Shown: one piece after another, positions 7,846 through 15,648 of the stretch | How the letters are laid out: the number at the start of each line of letters is the position of its first letter | Position numbering within the stretch: the first letter of the stretch is position 1 | Origin: Clostridia bacterium | Lineage (GTDB): Bacteria; Bacillota; Clostridia; Peptostreptococcales; Caminicellaceae | Assembly: GCA_022361035.1 (NCBI GenBank) | Contig: JAKSBP010000408.1 | Span: 1-35,926, forward strand | Length of the DNA stretch: 35,926 nt | Reading direction: 5' to 3' | Position numbers and translations under genes: made by a program | Notes under the pieces: model-generated | Told to the model about the DNA's origin: nothing | The model's input: the letters and a program-made list of their open reading frames with translations, nothing else | Databases searched by the model: none

Positions 7846-8493
7846 CTAGTTTTGTCCATAGGAATATTGGTATAGGTTATTTGCCCTTCTAATTTCCTCT
7901 TGGGACAATCTAAGAGGTTCTCCAATATTTTTAGCTAGGTAACATACCTTTGCACTATCCTCCAGCATAACAGCTGAAACTAAAGCATGATAGACATCCT
8001 TCCCGAAGGTAAATACCCCATGATTTTGTAATAACACTGCTTGCTGACTTCCTATTTTTTCAATTATATTCTCTCCTAATTCATGGGAACCAACTGGAGC
8101 ATACTTTGCTACTGGGACTTCGCCTCCCACTTCATTAGCCATGGTTGTTGATACCACAGGTATACTTTCATTTAATACAGCAAAACAGCTAGCATAGGTC
8201 GAATGGGTGTGTATAATTCCATTTATATCCTCCTTAGCTCTATAAATTTGCAAATGTGTGATTAGGTCAGAGGAGGGCTTTCTTATTCCATCTACTATAT
8301 TTCCATCTATATCTACAATTACTATATCCTCTAAATCAAGGCCATGATACTCCATACCGCTAGGAGTAATGGCTATTAATCCTGTTCTATAATCTCTTGC
8401 ACTAACATTTCCACCGGTTAAGGTTACTAGACCATATTCCTTTAACTGTATCCCCGCCCTTATGAGTTCTTTTCTTAAATTTTCTAATATCAA
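7846..8493 (-). CDS. Class II aldolase/adducin family enzyme (AraD/FucA-like)
   Basis: A zinc-dependent class II aldolase-family protein of 215 residues. Likely zinc ligands are His95 and His97 (IIHTHS) and His158 (LLQNHG); Asp76 in PSSD, GGNVS and the tyrosine-containing C-terminus YSYGQN are also conserved. Asp76 and the VTLTGGNVSA start resemble L-ribulose-5-phosphate 4-epimerase. However, the position aligned with that enzyme's catalytic Asp120 is Asn here (TTMANE), and the length equals fuculose-1-phosphate aldolase. The start is TTG, with GGGGG seven to eight bases upstream. As the last gene of the PTS operon it probably acts on the PTS product, perhaps cleaving a ketose 1-phosphate to DHAP plus an aldehyde, or epimerising a pentulose phosphate. 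The substrate cannot be read from the sequence. Confidence 0.85.
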   Translation of the reverse strand: MILENLRKELIRAGIQLKEYGLVTLTGGNVSARDYRTGLIAITPSGMEYHGLDLEDIVIVDIDGNIVDGIRKPSSDLITHLQIYRAKEDINGIIHTHSTYASCFAVLNESIPVVSTTMANEVGGEVPVAKYAPVGSHELGENIIEKIGSQQAVLLQNHGVFTFGKDVYHALVSAVMLEDSAKVCYLAKNIGEPLRLSQEEIRRANNLYQYSYGQN

Positions 8494-8542
8494 TGTAATT
8501 CCCCCTAGTCTATAGACCTAGCAAATGCCAAGTCTTTTATAT

Positions 8543-9886
8543 TCATTCTTCTACCTTTAAGCTTTTTTTAATAATTCTACTTCTATTGTATATAGCCATA
8601 CCTAAGGCAATGGCAACCATAATAGCAGCTCCGATTACTTCGAATTCCATTAGTCTCGTTATAGCCCAGGTAAGAGGATTTGCTCCATCACAAATACTTG
8701 AAATCATCGTGGCACCTTCGGGCATCTGGAAGTTCGCATTTATGGCACACTCCGTATGAAGGGGAGCAAGGTTTGTGGCTATTAATAGGCCAACTGTTAT
8801 AATAAACAGCCCTACTATAAATGTCCTAAATACATTTCCCTTTGTAACTGGAACAACCATAACTAAGGCAAAAGGGATTACTGCTAAATCTGCAAAGGGA
8901 ATCACTTTATTGCCTGGTAATATGGCTGCTAAGAGTATTATTATTGGAACAAGTACTAAGGCAACGGACAAGGTAGTCGGATGTCCTATACCTACTGCAG
9001 AATCTAATCCAATATATATCTTCCCTCTGTTCTTGAATCTCTTCTCTATGAAGGCCTGGGCCGCATCGGAGACAGGAATAAGACCTTCCATTAACATAGC
9101 GGCCATCTTGGGAATCAATACCAGTACTGCACCCATCGTAATTCCCAGATTAAGAATTCCTTTTAGATCATATCTTGCACCAATCCCTATAAGTATTCCT
9201 ATAACTGTACCCATTAGCATGGGTTCACCAAATACACCAAATCTCTTCTGAAGCTTTTCTGCATCTACGTTTATTTTGTTTATAGCCGGTATAAAGTCTA
9301 AGATTTTATTGATTACTATTGCTATTGGAACGTAGGCCCCGGAAAAACCATGGGGAAGGGATATTCCCGGTAATCCATTATACTTTTCTACTCCCGGGGC
9401 AGTTAAATCTGCTATAACCATTACTATAATCATGTTTACTGCGGCTGCCAATAACCCCCATGTAGTGCTTCCTGTAACTGCTGCTACCAATGCACCTGTA
9501 AATGCAAAATGCCAAAAATTCCAGATATCAACGTTTACTGTCTGTGTGGTATTAGTCAATAGCATAATAACATTAATAGCTAGCCCTAAGGGAATAATTA
9601 GCGCTCCAACCTTTGAAGCAAAGGCTATGGCCGCCGCTGCTGGCCAACCAACGTCAATTATAGTTAGCTGAAGCCCTAGCTTTGTAACCATCTCCTGGGC
9701 GGCGGGCCCTAAATTGTCACTTAATAGTCCAATTACTAGTCCAAGACCTATAAAGCCCACGCCGACAGCTAAGCCTGCCCTTAAAGCTTTACCAAGATTA
9801 GCACCTAAAAGCACTGCAAAAATAGTAATAATAATGGGCATCATCACACTGGGACCTAAACCTACAATATAATCTAAAAATTCCAT
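8543..9886 (-). CDS. PTS galactitol-family transporter subunit IIC
   Basis: Membrane subunit of a galactitol-family PTS (related to GatC/SgcC). The protein is hydrophobic throughout, with many membrane segments. Family landmarks are the N-terminal LGPSVMMPIIITIFAVLLG, GVGFIGLGLVIGLL, the VDVGWPAAAAIAFASK and VNVDIWNFWHFAFTGALV blocks, the FGEPMLMGTVIGI stretch and the C-terminal LHTECA. I place the start at the ATG at 9886, which has GGGGGAG five bases upstream and matches the family N-terminus; the frame extends to 9922 but without a ribosome site. About 447 residues. It forms an operon with IIB (70 bp upstream) and the aldolase (about 50 bp downstream). The substrate could be galactitol, another polyol or a ketose. 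Confidence 0.94.
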   Translation of the reverse strand: MEFLDYIVGLGPSVMMPIIITIFAVLLGANLGKALRAGLAVGVGFIGLGLVIGLLSDNLGPAAQEMVTKLGLQLTIIDVGWPAAAAIAFASKVGALIIPLGLAINVIMLLTNTTQTVNVDIWNFWHFAFTGALVAAVTGSTTWGLLAAAVNMIIVMVIADLTAPGVEKYNGLPGISLPHGFSGAYVPIAIVINKILDFIPAINKINVDAEKLQKRFGVFGEPMLMGTVIGILIGIGARYDLKGILNLGITMGAVLVLIPKMAAMLMEGLIPVSDAAQAFIEKRFKNRGKIYIGLDSAVGIGHPTTLSVALVLVPIIILLAAILPGNKVIPFADLAVIPFALVMVVPVTKGNVFRTFIVGLFIITVGLLIATNLAPLHTECAINANFQMPEGATMISSICDGANPLTWAITRLMEFEVIGAAIMVAIALGMAIYNRSRIIKKSLKVEE

Positions 9887-9956
9887 AAAACTCCCCCTTA
9901 AATTATTTATCTTAAACCCCATATATACAGTTAAGTATAGGATTTAAAATCTTTTT

Positions 9957-10244
9957 TCATATGCCAAGCTTTTCTATGACTTCATCAACTACTTTATCTA
10001 TTCCCACCCCTGTTAAAAATGCAACTCCTTGCACTACTGGCAGCTTTATATCTCCTCCTACCTGGGTAGTTGAGATTATTAAGTCATAGCCATTTTCCTT
10101 TGAAGCTAGTTCTGATACTTTACATTGACTTGTTGTTACTTGATTTCCCTTGCCCCTCTTCTCAAGGGCTGCTATTAATTTTTTTGCAGCCATTGTGGAG
10201 GTACATATTCCTGTACCACATGCTATTAAGATTTTTTTTACCAC
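9957..10244 (-). CDS. PTS galactitol-family transporter subunit IIB
   Basis: The IIB domain takes phosphate from IIA on a cysteine and passes it to the incoming sugar. The phosphocysteine is Cys9 in ILIACGTGICTSTM, the P-loop typical of galactitol/lactose-type IIB. The protein is 95 residues and fully soluble. The start codon is GTG, with AAAGGTGAT upstream inside a GAT-repeat stretch. It is followed by IIC. Upstream, where IIA would normally abut, there is instead a 275-bp gap containing a full family A repeat. Confidence 0.94.
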   Translation of the reverse strand: MVKKILIACGTGICTSTMAAKKLIAALEKRGKGNQVTTSQCKVSELASKENGYDLIISTTQVGGDIKLPVVQGVAFLTGVGIDKVVDEVIEKLGI

Positions 10245-10280
10245 ATCATCATCACCTTTCTATCGAAATTTAATTTATAT

Positions 10281-10457
10281 ATAGATGAGTGATTGAGAAA
10301 GTTAACTTACTTCAGCAGCCACTGAGAATCCTTTAGGCTCATGCAATAAATCTGTTTTTAAATAAGTAATAGAAGGTAAAACAGATTTATTAAAATCGCT
10401 CAAAAGGAAACCTCAGAGTCTGCTTTCGTTTATTAAATTTGTAAGTCACTCATCTAT
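10281..10457 (-). repeat. Family A palindromic repeat, full copy (inverted), inside the PTS operon
   Basis: A 177-bp element with perfect 12-bp termini ATAGATGAGTGA / TCACTCATCTAT. Its interior is the reverse complement of the 14136 copy: inner arms CAGCAGCCACTGAG and a degenerate partner, and a core stem AAATCTGTTT / AAACAGATTT. It carries no reading frame. It lies between the IIA stop and the IIB start, where it can affect read-through or mRNA processing. Confidence 0.9.
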
Positions 10458-10519
10458 AGTAAAAGCAATAAACTTTCTTTATTACTCCTACTACAGTCAA
10501 GGGAGTTACTAAAATATCC

Positions 10520-10984
10520 TCAAACTACTACTGAGAAAATTTCCTTTATCTCCCCTGGAGTTGTACTTTTATGTATTTTTTCTAGGATGTCTCTATCTTC
10601 AAAAATGTTCATCAGTCTTTGAAGTAATTTTATTTGCGTCTTCGATTCCTTGATAGCTAACATAAACAGTATTTGAACCTTCACCTTTTCCTCTATCATT
10701 CCCATCATTCTAAAAGTAACTGGCTCTTCTAAAACAGCTATTGCCATAGCTGGAGTGTTTACGTGTTCTACATCGGTATGGGGTATGGCCACCCCTACAC
10801 CCTCTGTGGGCAAACCCGTTGGAAAGTTCTTTTCCCTATCCTGTACGGCCTTTATGTAACTTTCTTTAACAAAAGCATTTTTATATAATACCTGTGCAAG
10901 CTTACCGATGGCTTCATTTGAATCCTTTGCCTTCATATCTATTACTATCAATTCTTCCTTTAATAATTCTTCAGTCCCTAACAT
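10520..10984 (-). CDS. PTS transporter subunit IIA (fructose/mannitol/galactitol fold)
   Basis: IIA accepts phosphate from HPr and donates it to IIB. The active histidine is His69 in GVGVAIPHTD, preceded by the conserved REKNFPTGL. The 154-residue length is standard for single-domain IIA of the mannitol/fructose family, also found in galactitol systems. The ATG follows the levR stop TAA directly, and the GGGGGGAG ribosome site is made of levR's last codons, so the two are translationally coupled. IIB and IIC follow after the family A repeat and complete the transporter. Confidence 0.93.
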   Translation of the reverse strand: MLGTEELLKEELIVIDMKAKDSNEAIGKLAQVLYKNAFVKESYIKAVQDREKNFPTGLPTEGVGVAIPHTDVEHVNTPAMAIAVLEEPVTFRMMGMIEEKVKVQILFMLAIKESKTQIKLLQRLMNIFEDRDILEKIHKSTTPGEIKEIFSVVV

Positions 10985-13963
10985 TTAACTCCCCCCTTGA
11001 TATGTCCTCACAATGTCCTTGATTCCATCAAATTTATTTTGTTCAATTATTCTTTTCACATTATCCTTAACTTGAAAAAAATCACATATTTCCTCAATAA
11101 TGTTGATGGATTCAGAAGTTAAGGCCAACATCATGACAAATTTAATTTTTCTTCCATTCCAATCTATTTCTTTTTTTAATTTTCCCAATGCAATTCCCTC
11201 CTTCACTACATAGCTAGGGTCTGCATGGGGAATAGTGACTTTATCCGTTAAAAAGGTTGAACCCATTTCTTCTCTATTTAGTGCTGAGTAAACAAATCCT
11301 TCCCTTACATATTTGTTCTGAATTAACAGCTTGCCCAAATTAAAAATCACTTCTTCTTTACAATTTACATCCATATCAAATATAGTTAATGAAGGATGAA
11401 TCAAGTCTAACAGCTTAAGGTCCTGACTATTCTTTTCCTCATGGATGGGCTTAACATCTATATTTTCTATTAGCTTCTTTAATCGATTAATACCATAACC
11501 TTTAACAATATCTTCTAGGGATATAAAGATAGTATCGCCCATATGGGGATTAGCTGTTCCTACTATTGCAATTACGTCATTTTTTCTTTGTATGTCTGAT
11601 ATAACCTCTTTAATGTTAGATTCTAATGCTCCAATAGGTATAATATCTATTGAATCCCTATACTTACTGGTCACATCCTCTAAAAGCTCCTTTATTTTTT
11701 GAGCCGAGCCCTGTCCCGTTATACATATGGTTATTATGACTTTGCGTTTTTCCCAGCTATTGGATTTCGTTTTTTTGTCTAAGCTAACTAGCCTACTTAT
11801 ATATTTTAGTTTTTCTTCGAGGGTATCGGCTATCTCATCTAAATCTGCGTCGGGAAGAATTGACCTTCTCACCGCTTCTATAACCATCATAGTATCTGTT
11901 CTATTTAAGCTCCTCGTCTTTATGCCAGTTTCCTCGGTTATTAACTCCCCAAAGGTTATTAAAGAACCCATATCAACCAATAATAAAACTCCCTTGCCCT
12001 CATCCACGCTCTTAACAACATCAATAGCTCTCTCTAATGCCATCTCTGGACTTTCATCTAGACACATTTCTACCGATTTTGCGTGGGCCACTCCTAACAA
12101 TCTATTAGCTACATCAGCCATACCATTTGCTACAGTACCATGGGATATAACTACTATTCCAACTCTACCTTCAACTTCTCTTTCCCTTTCCTTTGTCATC
12201 ATCCTTAAATACATGGTTATAAATCCAGCTTCATCTTCCGGTAATTGAATATTTAGCTCCCTTTGTAATATTTCCATCATTTCCATAGCTATTTTGAATT
12301 CCATCCCATACTCTGCTTTGATTTTATTTAGCTGAGGATTTTTTATCATTTTCCCCTTCTTTAATCTTTCTATTGTTGTACTTAAATGGACAGCTAAAAC
12401 GTAATATAGCTTCTCTGCATCAAGACCTAGTTTCCACTTAGCAATCTTTATAATTTTTTCAACGGCATTTACTACTTCTATCCCAACAATTTTTATTAAA
12501 TCCTTTTTTTCTATTGGTCTAATGTTATCTTCAACCTTTTTAATTAGCTTCTCCAATCTCTCTTCCATTTCACTTCCAATAATATAATTAATCAGTTCTT
12601 GATTCATATCCTGATTCTGCAAGTAATTGTATCTTTCTTCAATATACCTATATACCTCATTGGGAAATATATATATATCCTCATTTGCTACAACCTTATC
12701 TAATTTATTATCAGGATAAATCATTATATCGGCTTCAATAGCAAGCTTTTCAATTTCACTTCTATTGTTCCTCATTTTTAATAAGCCTTTTTTTGCATAG
12801 GAGGGTAATTCATCAATAGTTATTTCCATAATCTTTGTTTTGTTAACTACATGATTTAAGAAACTCCTAGCACATGATACTTGAATATCACTCCTTAGCT
12901 GACCTACATTTCCACGACAATCATAGAGGAGGAGTGCTTTTAAGGAATCTTTGCTAACATTGATAGCATTATGTGTTCTACTTGCTTCCTTCCTAATAAA
13001 AGCCTTAATAATTTCAAGCCTTTCCCTAAGTGGCCTCTTATCTAATAGTGGTAATTCTATGGTCATAGGAATCCTTCTTCTAAAGGTGGTCAGAAGCATA
13101 GAATCGGGGTTTTCCGTGGTGGCAGCTAAAATAGTTACCTGTACTCTCCTCTCGGCCTCAGTTTCTCCTAGTCTTCTGTATTTCCCCTTATCAATTAGGT
13201 AAAAAAGTAGTTCTTGACCCTCTGGGGGTAATCTATGTACCTCATCTAAAAATAGTAAGCCCCCATCTGCCTTTTCAACTAGTCCTTCCTTATCTACCTC
13301 TGCTCCAGTAAAAGCACCCTTTACATATCCAAATAATTGAGCCATTAACAGCTGTGGATTATCTGCATAGTCAGCACAATTAAAAATTATAAATTGAGCA
13401 TCCCCCTTTATCTTTTTGGATTTCCTTGAAAATTCATACATAGCAAGGGCCAATTCACTTTTCCCAACACCCGTAGCACCTAGGATAAGGGTATGTAAAC
13501 CGTGGGGTGGATATAGCATAGCTGCCTTTGCCAGTTGTATATAGGGTTTTAGACTACCCTCAGCCCCTATAATGTTTTTAAAGGAAGATTTATTTGAAGG
13601 TTCAAATTCCTTTCCTTGTGTGGATACCTTTATTACAGAGTTTTCTTCATCTAATTGCTCTCTTTCATAACTCTTTAACTCCTTTGTATATTGCCTTACT
13701 GTATGCCTTGATATATCGAATCCCCTTCTATTTACTTCCTTTGTAAGTTCTCTTTCTGAAATCCTTTCATTGCCCTTAAGAACTTCCTTTAGTGTATTTA
13801 GCAAGATAATCCTTCTTCTCTCTCTAGAATCTGGTATGCCAAGTTTTTGTCGTGAAATAGTAACAAACTCTCTTCTAAGCTTTAGAAGCCTAGCTAATTC
13901 TGAGTCTGTATAGGGATTTTTATCATCTTCGTTATTAATGAGCTCAATCAATTTATCTTCCAT
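10985..13963 (-). CDS. LevR-type sigma-54 activator with PTS regulatory domains
   Basis: Bacterial enhancer-binding protein controlling a PTS operon. Order of domains (numbering from the ATG at 13963, about 992 residues): N-terminal helix-turn-helix region (1-110); AAA+ domain with Walker A GATGVGKS (162-169), sigma-54 contact loop GAFTGA (216-221) and GGLLFLDEVHRLP; a PRD-like region around 470-590 with AVHLSTTIERL; an EIIA-mannose-like domain with phosphohistidine in VVISHGTVANGM (His608); an EIIB-galactitol-like domain starting ICITGQGSA; and a C-terminal EIIA-fructose/mannitol-like domain with IPHAD (about His913). The frame opens at a TTG at 13981, but the ATG at 13963 has GGGGGAG five bases upstream and fits the predicted sigma-54 start site. 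It should sense PTS phosphorylation and activate its own operon. Confidence 0.92.
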   Translation of the reverse strand: MEDKLIELINNEDDKNPYTDSELARLLKLRREFVTISRQKLGIPDSRERRRIILLNTLKEVLKGNERISERELTKEVNRRGFDISRHTVRQYTKELKSYEREQLDEENSVIKVSTQGKEFEPSNKSSFKNIIGAEGSLKPYIQLAKAAMLYPPHGLHTLILGATGVGKSELALAMYEFSRKSKKIKGDAQFIIFNCADYADNPQLLMAQLFGYVKGAFTGAEVDKEGLVEKADGGLLFLDEVHRLPPEGQELLFYLIDKGKYRRLGETEAERRVQVTILAATTENPDSMLLTTFRRRIPMTIELPLLDKRPLRERLEIIKAFIRKEASRTHNAINVSKDSLKALLLYDCRGNVGQLRSDIQVSCARSFLNHVVNKTKIMEITIDELPSYAKKGLLKMRNNRSEIEKLAIEADIMIYPDNKLDKVVANEDIYIFPNEVYRYIEERYNYLQNQDMNQELINYIIGSEMEERLEKLIKKVEDNIRPIEKKDLIKIVGIEVVNAVEKIIKIAKWKLGLDAEKLYYVLAVHLSTTIERLKKGKMIKNPQLNKIKAEYGMEFKIAMEMMEILQRELNIQLPEDEAGFITMYLRMMTKEREREVEGRVGIVVISHGTVANGMADVANRLLGVAHAKSVEMCLDESPEMALERAIDVVKSVDEGKGVLLLVDMGSLITFGELITEETGIKTRSLNRTDTMMVIEAVRRSILPDADLDEIADTLEEKLKYISRLVSLDKKTKSNSWEKRKVIITICITGQGSAQKIKELLEDVTSKYRDSIDIIPIGALESNIKEVISDIQRKNDVIAIVGTANPHMGDTIFISLEDIVKGYGINRLKKLIENIDVKPIHEEKNSQDLKLLDLIHPSLTIFDMDVNCKEEVIFNLGKLLIQNKYVREGFVYSALNREEMGSTFLTDKVTIPHADPSYVVKEGIALGKLKKEIDWNGRKIKFVMMLALTSESINIIEEICDFFQVKDNVKRIIEQNKFDGIKDIVRTYQGGS

Positions 13964-13991
13964 AATTCTCCCCCTCGTCAATTTTATTAAA

Positions 13992-14006
13992 GCAATATCT
14001 ATGCCA
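13992..14006 (-). promoter_or_regulatory. Probable sigma-54 promoter of levR and the PTS operon
   Basis: On the minus strand: TGGCATAGATATTGC, a near-perfect match to TGGCAC-N5-TTGC with the invariant GG and GC 10 bases apart. The predicted start lies near 13980, giving a leader of about 18 bases to the ATG at 13963. This placement suits a LevR-type activator driving its own gene and the downstream PTS genes. An ATGAAAG/CTTTCAT inverted pair (14033-14039 and 14074-14080) lies upstream and could be part of the activator site. Confidence 0.7.
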
Positions 14007-14135
14007 CACTAATTATAAAAGGATTACCACTTATGAAAGTCTGTATTTTCAAGGTTCACAAGAAAATAAATTTCTTTCATATACTTTATATACCTACATA
14101 CACTAATTCAACCATCCCTTGGCATTTTTTGTTAT

Positions 14136-14312
14136 ATAGATGAGTGACTTACAAATTTAATAAACGAAAGCAGCCACTGAGGTTTCCTTTAGAGCGATTT
14201 TTATAAATCTGTTTTACCTTCTATTATCTATTTATAAACAGATTTATTGCATGAGCCTAAAGGATTCTCAGTGGCTGCTGAAGTAAGTTAACATTCTCTA
14301 TCACTCATCTAT
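14136..14312 (+). repeat. Family A palindromic repeat, full copy
   Basis: A 177-bp element with perfect 12-bp terminal inverted repeats (ATAGATGAGTGA / TCACTCATCTAT). Inside them are inner arms AGCAGCCACTGAG...CCTTTAG and CTAAAGG...CTCAGTGGCTGCT and a core stem AAATCTGTTT/AAACAGATTT. The three nested stems would fold the single strand into one long interrupted hairpin. There is no reading frame. It lies about 130 bp upstream of the levR sigma-54 promoter, close to where an activator would bind. Confidence 0.92.
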
Positions 14313-14383
14313 AGGTATATCCTATAGGCTAATACTATTTTCTCACAGAATTTTACTAGGCATTGTTGTCAGTATATTTTTTT

Positions 14384-14430
14384 GATTTTAAATAAAAAAA
14401 CTACGATTACCTTTAACAAGTAAATCGTAG
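14384..14430 (-). terminator. Intrinsic terminator downstream of ispD
   Basis: On the minus strand, CTACGATTTAC / GTAATCGTAG forms a stem with one bulge and is followed at once by TTTTTTTATTT, a textbook intrinsic terminator. It lies between ispD and levR, beyond the degenerate family A repeat, so the ispD transcript probably includes that repeat in its 3' end. Confidence 0.8.
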
Positions 14431-14474
14431 TAAGCTTTATTTAACAATATTCAATTCATATTTAACTTGAAATT

Positions 14475-14637
14475 ATAGATATACATTAAAAATAAATAAA
14501 GGAGAGTAGACTCTGTGGTTTCCTTCCCGGGGATTTTTATGAACCTATTTATTATATTCAAAACAGGTTTATAGCATGAGCTAAAAGTATTCTCGGTGGC
14601 TGCTTGAGTAAGTTAACTTTCTCAATCACTCTTCTAT
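14475..14637 (+). repeat. Family A palindromic repeat, diverged copy
   Basis: About 163 bp that align with family A along most of its length: ATAGAT at the left, CTGTGGTTTCCTT in the left arm, AACAGGTTTATAGCATGAG in the core, TCTCGGTGGCTGC in the right arm, AGTAAGTTAACTTTCTCAA, and a right end TCACTCTTCTAT. Many substitutions suggest an old copy. It lies just after the ispD stop, before the terminator. Confidence 0.75.
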
Positions 14638-14667
14638 ATACATGTCATTGATCGTAAATAGATTTTT

Positions 14668-15357
14668 TTATCCTCTCTTATGCTTAAGTATTGCTTCTGC
14701 AGTAATTAAATCCTCTGGAGTAGTTATTTTTAAATTTTCATAATCCCCTAGGACCATTTTCACTTCTCTACCCATCTCTTCTACCAGCATAGCATCGTCA
14801 GTACCCAAAATATTTTTCTCAGCAGCAAATCTATGGGCTTCCTTAATTATTTTTAGTTTAAAGGCCTGAGGTGTTTGAGTAATCCATACATTTTCTCTTT
14901 TCGGTGTGAAGTCCACAAAGCCATCGTCCTTCATAATTTTGATAGTATCCTTAATAGGAACTCCTGCTGATACAGCACTAAACTCCTTAGCCCCATTTAC
15001 ACACCTCTCTATAATTTTTTCCGTAACAAGGGGCCTAGCTCCATCATGTATAAGGACAATTTCTGTTTTTGAACTTATCTGGGAAAGTCCATTTTGAACA
15101 GAAATCTGTCTTTCCGATCCCCCATTAATTACCTTTGTTACTTTTCTAAATCTATATTTTTCTAAGATATTTTTTTCACATAATTCTACGTCATCTTGAT
15201 TAATAACTAGTATAATTTCATCTATTAATTGGTTTCTCTCAAAGGCATTTAATGTATGGGCAATTATGGGCTTTCCCTTTAAATATAAATATTGCTTATT
15301 AAATTTAGCCCCCATTCTTGTTCCTCTTCCAGCAGCAAGTATTATGGCAGTATTCAT
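14668..15357 (-). CDS. ispD: 2-C-methyl-D-erythritol 4-phosphate cytidylyltransferase IspD
   Basis: IspD transfers CMP from CTP to methylerythritol 4-phosphate in the MEP isoprenoid pathway. The glycine-rich CTP loop ILAAGRGTRMGAKFNKQY, the IHDGARPLV block and TDDAMLVEEMG are all present; 229 residues is the normal length. The ATG has AAGGAG about ten bases upstream. It follows the PIN-TRAM gene, a common Firmicute order, and a terminator-flanked hairpin element (15447-15633) separates the two. Its usual neighbour ispF is about 14 kb away on the other side of the PTS/acetoin block. Confidence 0.97.
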   Translation of the reverse strand: MNTAIILAAGRGTRMGAKFNKQYLYLKGKPIIAHTLNAFERNQLIDEIILVINQDDVELCEKNILEKYRFRKVTKVINGGSERQISVQNGLSQISSKTEIVLIHDGARPLVTEKIIERCVNGAKEFSAVSAGVPIKDTIKIMKDDGFVDFTPKRENVWITQTPQAFKLKIIKEAHRFAAEKNILGTDDAMLVEEMGREVKMVLGDYENLKITTPEDLITAEAILKHKRG

Positions 15358-15446
15358 ATTGATAAAACTCCTTATCCTTTGATATATTTATTGGTAAAAT
15401 CATCTGTGATGGATTTGAATTGTTTTACTATAGTATACCATAATAA

Positions 15447-15469
15447 AGCCCAGCAACAAAAGCTGGGCT
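15447..15469 (-). terminator. Hairpin copy 1 flanking element B1
   Basis: AGCCCAGC-N7-GCTGGGCT, an 8-bp perfect stem. On the minus strand it is followed by TTTATTATGG, so this outer copy keeps the terminator tail. It matches the copy at 15611-15633 in 22 of 23 bases. Confidence 0.8.
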
Positions 15470-15610
15470 GAGGCTTTAACAAATTTCCAATTTCTGCGTT
15501 ACTGCTCAAATCTCCGGTGCTCACTTGCAGCAGAGCAAGCTCCACTCCTCGATTTCAGCGTGCCTTGAACTTGGAAATTTTTTAAAGCCTATCATCTTGT
15601 AAACAAGATG
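15470..15610 (-). mobile_element. Element B1: hairpin element inserted in a terminator
   Basis: 141 bp between two near-identical copies of the hairpin AGCCCAGC/GCTGGGCT. Its left end (GAGGCTTTAACAAATTTCC) and right part (TTTCAGCGTGCCTTGAACTT, AAAGCCTATCATCTTGT) match elements B2 and B3, and the arms pair with each other. The right end is a small palindrome CATCTTGT/ACAAGATG. The apical part differs from B2/B3 and contains its own stem, CTTGC/GCAAG. No coding sequence was seen. It lies between the PIN-TRAM stop and ispD. Confidence 0.7.
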
Positions 15611-15633
15611 AGCCCAGCAATAAAAGCTGGGCT
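15611..15633 (-). terminator. Hairpin copy 2 flanking element B1
   Basis: AGCCCAGC-N7-GCTGGGCT, 15 bp past the stop of the PIN-TRAM gene and therefore its natural terminator stem. The expected T-tail is missing here; element B1 follows instead. Confidence 0.75.
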
Positions 15634-15648
15634 TTACGGTATTATTTT

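Noticed and set aside
13964..13981. TTG at 13981 as start of the LevR-type gene
   Set aside because: It would put the GGGGGAG ribosome site inside the coding sequence and start at the predicted sigma-54 transcription start; the ATG at 13963 is better.
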